From NCBI GenBank assembly GCA_025201865.1, contig MU603027.1:2955-14828 (forward strand): 11,874 bases of DNA, read 5' to 3'. The position numbers and the translations under genes are program-made. The stretch's first letter is position 1, and the number at the start of each line of letters is the position of its first letter. The notes beneath the pieces were generated by a model that saw nothing but the letters and a program-made list of their open reading frames with translations, was not told the origin of the DNA and searched no databases. Below are positions 8,431-11,874 of the stretch, in pieces. Origin of the DNA: Ramicandelaber brevisporus. Taxonomy: Eukaryota > Kickxellomycota > Ramicandelaberales > Ramicandelaberaceae.

Positions 8431-8456
8431 GCTGTTGTAGTTGCTGTTGTTGCTGC
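8431..8456 (-). repeat. CAA/CAG-rich tract upstream of the ammonium transporter
   Basis: On the transporter sense strand this contains GCAGCAACAACAGCAAC, about 240-265 bp before the start codon, closely matching the tract upstream of KGD1. Confidence 0.5.
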
Positions 8457-8475
8457 GAGCGACTGTTGAAACGCT

Positions 8476-8749
8476 TTATCAGTTTGATCGCGTTTCTTGG
8501 TCGATCAAATCTCCAGCCACTAAAATGAAAACTGGATGTCAGCCCTGGCTCTGAGTAAGGAAAAAAAATTTCATGGGTACCTGAACCTGCATGTGATCAA
8601 ACACAAGCACAAGGACACAACGGGGAAAACAACAACAACAAAACAGCCACAGCGATAATAACAAAGAAGAAGAAAAAGAAAAAAAGAGAAAGAGGAAGAT
8701 TATCGGAAGTGACAGGAGCACCACAAACAGTGACATCGGAAGCGGATAA
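8476..8749. promoter_or_regulatory. Four GATAA motifs upstream of the ammonium transporter
   Basis: GATAA is present at 8654-8658 and 8745-8749 on the plus strand and at 8476-8480 and 8700-8704 on the minus strand (TTATC on plus), 283-556 bp upstream of the transporter ATG. Fungal MEP genes are classically controlled by GATA-family nitrogen regulators (Gln3/Nil1, AreA/Nit2). By chance fewer than one copy is expected in this length at even base composition, more in AT-rich DNA. Confidence 0.4.
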
Positions 8750-8838
8750 ATGATGACTGTCGGCGTTCCATCCGAAGAATAAACCTTCGATTGTTTCGGA
8801 TATCATCGTGATGGGTAATGAAAAGTAAAAAAAAAGAC

Positions 8839-9042
8839 TGCTCGCGAGATGGAACTCAAAGGTATTAAAACGATTGCTCACGAGAAGTGATTCAATATAA
8901 GTCAAATACTCACAAGTAACTCTATTTATAACTCTTGAAATGCTCTCGAGGTGTAATTCAAAAAATCATTAAAATTGCTCACGAGATGAATTCAATATGC
9001 TCTCGAGCCAGTCTATTTATAACAACCTAAAGTGCTCACGCG
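8839..9042 (+). repeat. Degenerate ~35-bp tandem array with TGCTCNCGAG at each unit start
   Basis: TGCTC[G/A/T]CGAG or a one- to two-base variant begins at 8839, 8875, 8907 (TACTCACAAG), 8941, 8976, 8998 and 9033 (TGCTCACGCG). Spacings are 36, 32, 34, 35, 22 and 35 bp. The core is palindromic or nearly so (CTCGCGAG, CTCACGAG, CTCTCGAG). Most units continue with a TGnAATTCAATA-like segment, and the third and sixth carry TCTATTTATAAC instead. The array ends about 175 bp before the orphan start codon and about 45 bp before its TATA-like box. A transcription-factor site array or a relic of a repeat element are both possible; no family is recognised. Confidence 0.75.
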
Positions 9043-9082
9043 CAAATAACAGCAGCGCATGTGCACTGATATTTGCATCTAT

Positions 9083-9088
9083 TATATA
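9083..9088 (+). promoter_or_regulatory. TATA-like box of the orphan membrane-protein gene
   Basis: TATATA in ATTATATAGC, 131 bp upstream of ATG 9219. A start site 25-35 bp downstream would fall after ATG 9098, skipping a 62-codon overlapping upstream frame (9098-9286) and leaving 9219 as the first AUG, which fits the chosen start. Confidence 0.4.
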
Positions 9089-9218
9089 GCTCGAAGTATG
9101 AATTGCTCATTTACGAATAGGGCTGTCCACCTCACGCACAGTTTCAGAACATCAAACATATCCACCAACGCTTTCAAACTCATCACAGATTATTGTTTCT
9201 TTGTTTCATCATTTCATT

Positions 9219-11543
9219 ATGATCTCCTTTTTATCCCGCTTCTTTTCTGGCAGTGGCCAGAAGAAGGATTCCACAACCACTACTGATCCTCCCAGCAGAA
9301 ATTCTCCTATTTTACCCACCCATCACCAATACTCACCTGTCTCAAACACCAATGGCAATGCCAACAACGAAAAGACCAGTCAATCAAATGTATTTACTTC
9401 GTTTCTGTCTCGTATTTTTGCTCTCTTCCGTCACTCACCAGCTGCTTCCAATGATGTCGCTCCACCACAGTATCTTGGTATTCCGGGTTCGGATAACAGT
9501 GTTACATTTATTAGTGTGCCAATCTGGATTGACGATATTGGCAAAACTACCAGCTACTATGAAACTGTTATCTCATTTTTCACACGCACATTCTCTGGTG
9601 TCCGTACAGCATATAACGCCACTACCAAGTTTGTCTCCCAGAAGATCAAGTCAGCCACGCTTCCTGCCAGAATGCCTCTTGTGCTCTATATGTCAATCCT
9701 TTCTTCAGATGGTACTGAACTCCGCTATCCATGTTATCCTGAGAAACGTCACTCCTTGGAATCATATGTAACAGCAGTCATACACTTGATTGAGATTTTA
9801 ACTCAACCGCAGACTATACCTGATATTGAATGGATTCATCCCAAGCTCAATGGAACTGTCAAATATAGCCCATGTATTGATGCTGTCACAATCAACATAT
9901 TGCTAGAGCATTATGGAATTGATATTGATAAGATTGTCAAAAACAATTATAAAGATGAGCATCTACGTAATCAATTCCAGGATGTCATCAAACATTTGCT
10001 ACTACTTGCTACATTTGGAGATGACAAGGAGATGGATCTAATAGAAACAGCTGATATTATTTATCCAAACAAATCTGATGTTATTGGCAATAGTCTTTTT
10101 AGATTGAAAATTTCTGCTAAAGAGCAAGCTACTTTATTAATGGAAAGTGTAACTAAATCAAACTCTGCTGATATATGGGATAGGATCAACAGTACTAAAT
10201 TGATTCGAACAGTAGCAATTTGCCATCTAATAATGAAACAAGACTCTATATGTAACACAGTACTGGAAAGAAAAATGTTTGATATGGCACAGCATTTATT
10301 TCACATCACCTTTATTACCACTAAAGTCAATCACTATAGTGCAGATAATTTGGCTTTGGGGATTCAGTCTATATTTCATTGGACTTCATTTGACCCTGTG
10401 GAGCTCCTTAAGGTTCTCGAGATAGCATTGGATATGTCGATCGTGCCTATGGGAAGTACAGATTGTATTGCACTTGAGCATGCCCTTCCAAAACTTTGGC
10501 CACATAGACGTTTAAATGTAGCAACGTTTGAATCACTCACTGGTGAAATTAATGGTCCGCTAATCCCTATTACTGTATGTGGATATTGGACAGTTGGTTC
10601 ACGTGATCCTAGCAAATTATACTTTCGTAATTTAAAATGTGAGAGTGGAATATATTGCTCTCTTCGTTGTCACGATGTTTTTGATGGTGATAGTGACAAT
10701 TCAATGGCCTTAAAGCGCTGCAGAGAAAAACATAAACACAAATCATCTGTTGATATCTATAACCTTAGAGACCACAATATACTTCAGAAGGGAATGTTTG
10801 AACTTCGCTTTGATTGGCGTATCCTTGCAATCTTCTTCACAATGGCTGCGATATTGGTTGGCATAATAGTGTATCAAAATATACTCATGGACGTTGATAG
10901 TAAAACAGATATCCGTATGGTATTCAATTTGCTTATTGCTGTGTTTACTGGCTTGGCTACTGCACTAAACAAACTCTATTGGCCAGAGACATCGTTTCAT
11001 GACTTTATTACATGTAGGCGTGTAATTGACAAGTTTAGTGTTGTGTGCCGGCTACAGAATACCTGCACCGGATGTTTGACTGCTCATCTGCTTAATAAAC
11101 ATGGTGTGATCGTTTGGTCAGCCAGCGGTGGACACTTGAGTCTTACTGGCCAGGCATTTGATACTTCAAAGTTTAACAACCTAATTATTGATCGAGATGG
11201 AATCACCACTTGTCTCCACAGAGCTGGTTTCTTCATTGTGCATGCATTTGAGACTCTGGCCAACGATTATGAAGATTACATGGAAAATAATTTTGTCGAT
11301 AGTACAATGTTCCCATGTGATAAACTGCTAAAGGCTACGATCAACGTCCAGGAAAGGCTGTTTATGGCCAAGCCCAAAGTGGCTTTTCTTGTTCAAAGCG
11401 GGAAAAGCTACAGAGGCTTTGTTGATATTCGTGGTGTTGTGTACTATTATTCTGACAAGAGTTGCAAGCTTCACTGGCTCGATAAACCTGTTCTAGTTCA
11501 GCCGCGAACTACTCCAATAACTCCCACAAATTTCATACGTTGA
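9219..11543 (+). CDS. Unidentified 774-residue membrane protein with a two-helix hairpin and cysteine-rich flanks
   Basis: Intronless frame from ATG 9219 (A at -3); it is open back to 9102 but has no earlier ATG. I recognise no family. Residues 1-60 are polar and S/T/N/P-rich after a short hydrophobic-basic start (MISFLSRFFSGSG). ISF-[LF]-[ST]-R-x-F-like motifs recur at residues 2, 60 and 118. From about 150 to 440 it looks globular and largely helical. C454, C474, C480, C484 and C501 precede the membrane part. Two hydrophobic helices, about 535-556 (ILAIFFTMAAILVGIIVYQN) and 567-588, are joined by a short polar loop, so both ends should lie on the same side. C599, C610, C616 and C619 (CTGC) follow directly. 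The last 190 residues are soluble-looking, with GFVDIRGVVYYY and LHW near 733-753. No signal peptide is evident. Codons are more A/T-ending than in neighbours: residues 228-251 have 6 of 24 G/C third bases against 14 of 24 at the start of the transporter. A lineage-specific gene is inferred. Confidence 0.85.
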   Translation: MISFLSRFFSGSGQKKDSTTTTDPPSRNSPILPTHHQYSPVSNTNGNANNEKTSQSNVFTSFLSRIFALFRHSPAASNDVAPPQYLGIPGSDNSVTFISVPIWIDDIGKTTSYYETVISFFTRTFSGVRTAYNATTKFVSQKIKSATLPARMPLVLYMSILSSDGTELRYPCYPEKRHSLESYVTAVIHLIEILTQPQTIPDIEWIHPKLNGTVKYSPCIDAVTINILLEHYGIDIDKIVKNNYKDEHLRNQFQDVIKHLLLLATFGDDKEMDLIETADIIYPNKSDVIGNSLFRLKISAKEQATLLMESVTKSNSADIWDRINSTKLIRTVAICHLIMKQDSICNTVLERKMFDMAQHLFHITFITTKVNHYSADNLALGIQSIFHWTSFDPVELLKVLEIALDMSIVPMGSTDCIALEHALPKLWPHRRLNVATFESLTGEINGPLIPITVCGYWTVGSRDPSKLYFRNLKCESGIYCSLRCHDVFDGDSDNSMALKRCREKHKHKSSVDIYNLRDHNILQKGMFELRFDWRILAIFFTMAAILVGIIVYQNILMDVDSKTDIRMVFNLLIAVFTGLATALNKLYWPETSFHDFITCRRVIDKFSVVCRLQNTCTGCLTAHLLNKHGVIVWSASGGHLSLTGQAFDTSKFNNLIIDRDGITTCLHRAGFFIVHAFETLANDYEDYMENNFVDSTMFPCDKLLKATINVQERLFMAKPKVAFLVQSGKSYRGFVDIRGVVYYYSDKSCKLHWLDKPVLVQPRTTPITPTNFIR

Positions 11544-11658
11544 GTATAACTTTTCAATAACCTTTTTACCTCGCATATAACTAGGATGTGCGTTTAAATC
11601 ACCAAGTGAAGTTCGCATGCCATTCAAGAGCTGCAACTCGGTTGGTCAGTTTTCAGTG
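11544..11658. other. 3' flank of the orphan gene
   Basis: AT-rich with TTTTCAATAACC and CATATAACTAGG, but no canonical AATAAA on the plus strand. I see no gene in it. Confidence 0.4.
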
Positions 11659-11812
11659 CAACTTGCCTCTCGTGCTTTGAGGTCGGAGCACTAACACGAC
11701 TGCCGCGTTGACACGAACACTTGCCTCCCATATGTTAGTGCACTTCAGTGTGCCCACAATAAGAATGAGAGAGGCAAGTTGTGTCACGAAAGTTTAGTGT
11801 AAGACGAGAGGC
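11659..11812. repeat. Cluster of direct and inverted CTTGCCTC-type repeats
   Basis: CAACTTGCCTCTC (11659-11671) has a perfect 13-bp inverted copy GAGAGGCAAGTTG (11769-11781). A direct variant ACACTTGCCTCC lies at 11718-11729, and GCCTCTCGT (11665-11673) is inverted as ACGAGAGGC (11804-11812). Inside, GCACTAAC (11688-11695) pairs with GTTAGTGC (11734-11741), so nested stems are possible. The position just upstream of a TATA box suggests regulatory sites; a cruciform, small RNA or mobile-element end is possible but unsupported. Confidence 0.6.
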
Positions 11813-11824
11813 ACAATGAAAAAG

Positions 11825-11831
11825 TATAAAA
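11825..11831 (+). promoter_or_regulatory. TATA box near the right edge
   Basis: TATAAAA in AAGTATAAAATGC, downstream of the CTTGCCTC repeats, suggesting a plus-strand gene beginning beyond the window. Two in-frame ATGs (11831 and 11849) lie too close to the box to be obvious starts and run into an oligo-T tract. Confidence 0.4.
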
Positions 11832-11874
11832 TGCTACACTCGCTGAAAATGGCATCTTTTTTTTTCTTTTCCCT

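Larger units (their letters stand above)
8194..9218. other. Divergent intergenic region between the ammonium transporter and the orphan membrane-protein gene
   Basis: About 1.0 kb. The left part (to about 8540) is GC-richer with tetranucleotide runs (GCGAGCGAACGAACG at about 8278-8293) and a TG-rich stretch (8298-8340). The middle (8625-8700) is purine-rich and A-rich. The right part (8820-9218) is AT-rich and carries a degenerate tandem array. Minus-strand frames here start at TTG or read through poly-F/L and are not called. Confidence 0.6.

Noticed and set aside
8539-8905. Two minus-strand hydrophobic frames
   Set aside because: Their poly-F/L stretches come from an A-rich purine tract; one overlaps the repeat array and neither resembles a protein family.
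8839-9042. CRISPR array
   Set aside because: Units are degenerate, the shared core is only 10 bp, linkers are related rather than unique, and the context is eukaryotic.
11831-11874. Start of another coding sequence (two in-frame ATGs at 11831 and 11849)
   Set aside because: Too short to judge, overlaps or sits too close to the TATA box, and enters an oligo-T run encoding only phenylalanines.

Overview
The window looks like nuclear DNA of a fungus, probably an early-diverging (chytrid- or zygomycete-like) lineage. The basis is a mitochondrial 2-oxoglutarate dehydrogenase E1 with a presequence, a fungal-style ammonium transporter with an N-glycosylation sequon and a long phospho-type tail, long intronless reading frames, spacious AT-rich intergenic DNA with TATA and AATAAA motifs, and no bacterial operon structure. 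The lineage assignment is inference; no rRNA or other marker gene is present.

Four protein genes are supported. (1) 1-803, minus: the N-terminal 267 codons of 2-oxoglutarate dehydrogenase E1 (KGD1), running off the left edge. (2) 2730-6290, plus: a 1186-residue, mostly disordered Q/S/T/A-rich protein with a compact conserved-looking C-terminal domain, probably regulatory, not identified. (3) 6550-8193, minus: a 547-residue Mep2/AmtB-type ammonium transporter. (4) 9219-11543, plus: a 774-residue unidentified membrane protein with two adjacent transmembrane helices and cysteine-rich flanks. Genes 1 and 2 diverge across about 1.9 kb rich in simple sequence. Genes 2 and 3 converge with a 259-bp shared 3' region. 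Genes 3 and 4 diverge across about 1.0 kb. No rRNA, tRNA, CRISPR, transposase or reverse transcriptase was recognised.

The most unusual part is the right third (about 8.8-11.87 kb). An AT-rich orphan gene is preceded by a previously unexpected degenerate array of about 35-bp units, each opening with TGCTCNCGAG. It is followed by a cluster of direct and inverted CTTGCCTC-type repeats lying just upstream of a TATA box at the right edge. The orphan protein also carries a short ISF-[LF]-[ST]-R-x-F motif three times at exactly 58-residue spacing. Together these suggest a lineage-specific, specially regulated locus beside ordinary metabolic genes.

Functionally, KGD1 (2-oxoglutarate consumption) and the ammonium transporter (nitrogen uptake) both touch the carbon/nitrogen junction, and GATA-type motifs lie upstream of both. 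Seven kilobases and an unrelated gene separate them, so a functional cluster is only a guess.
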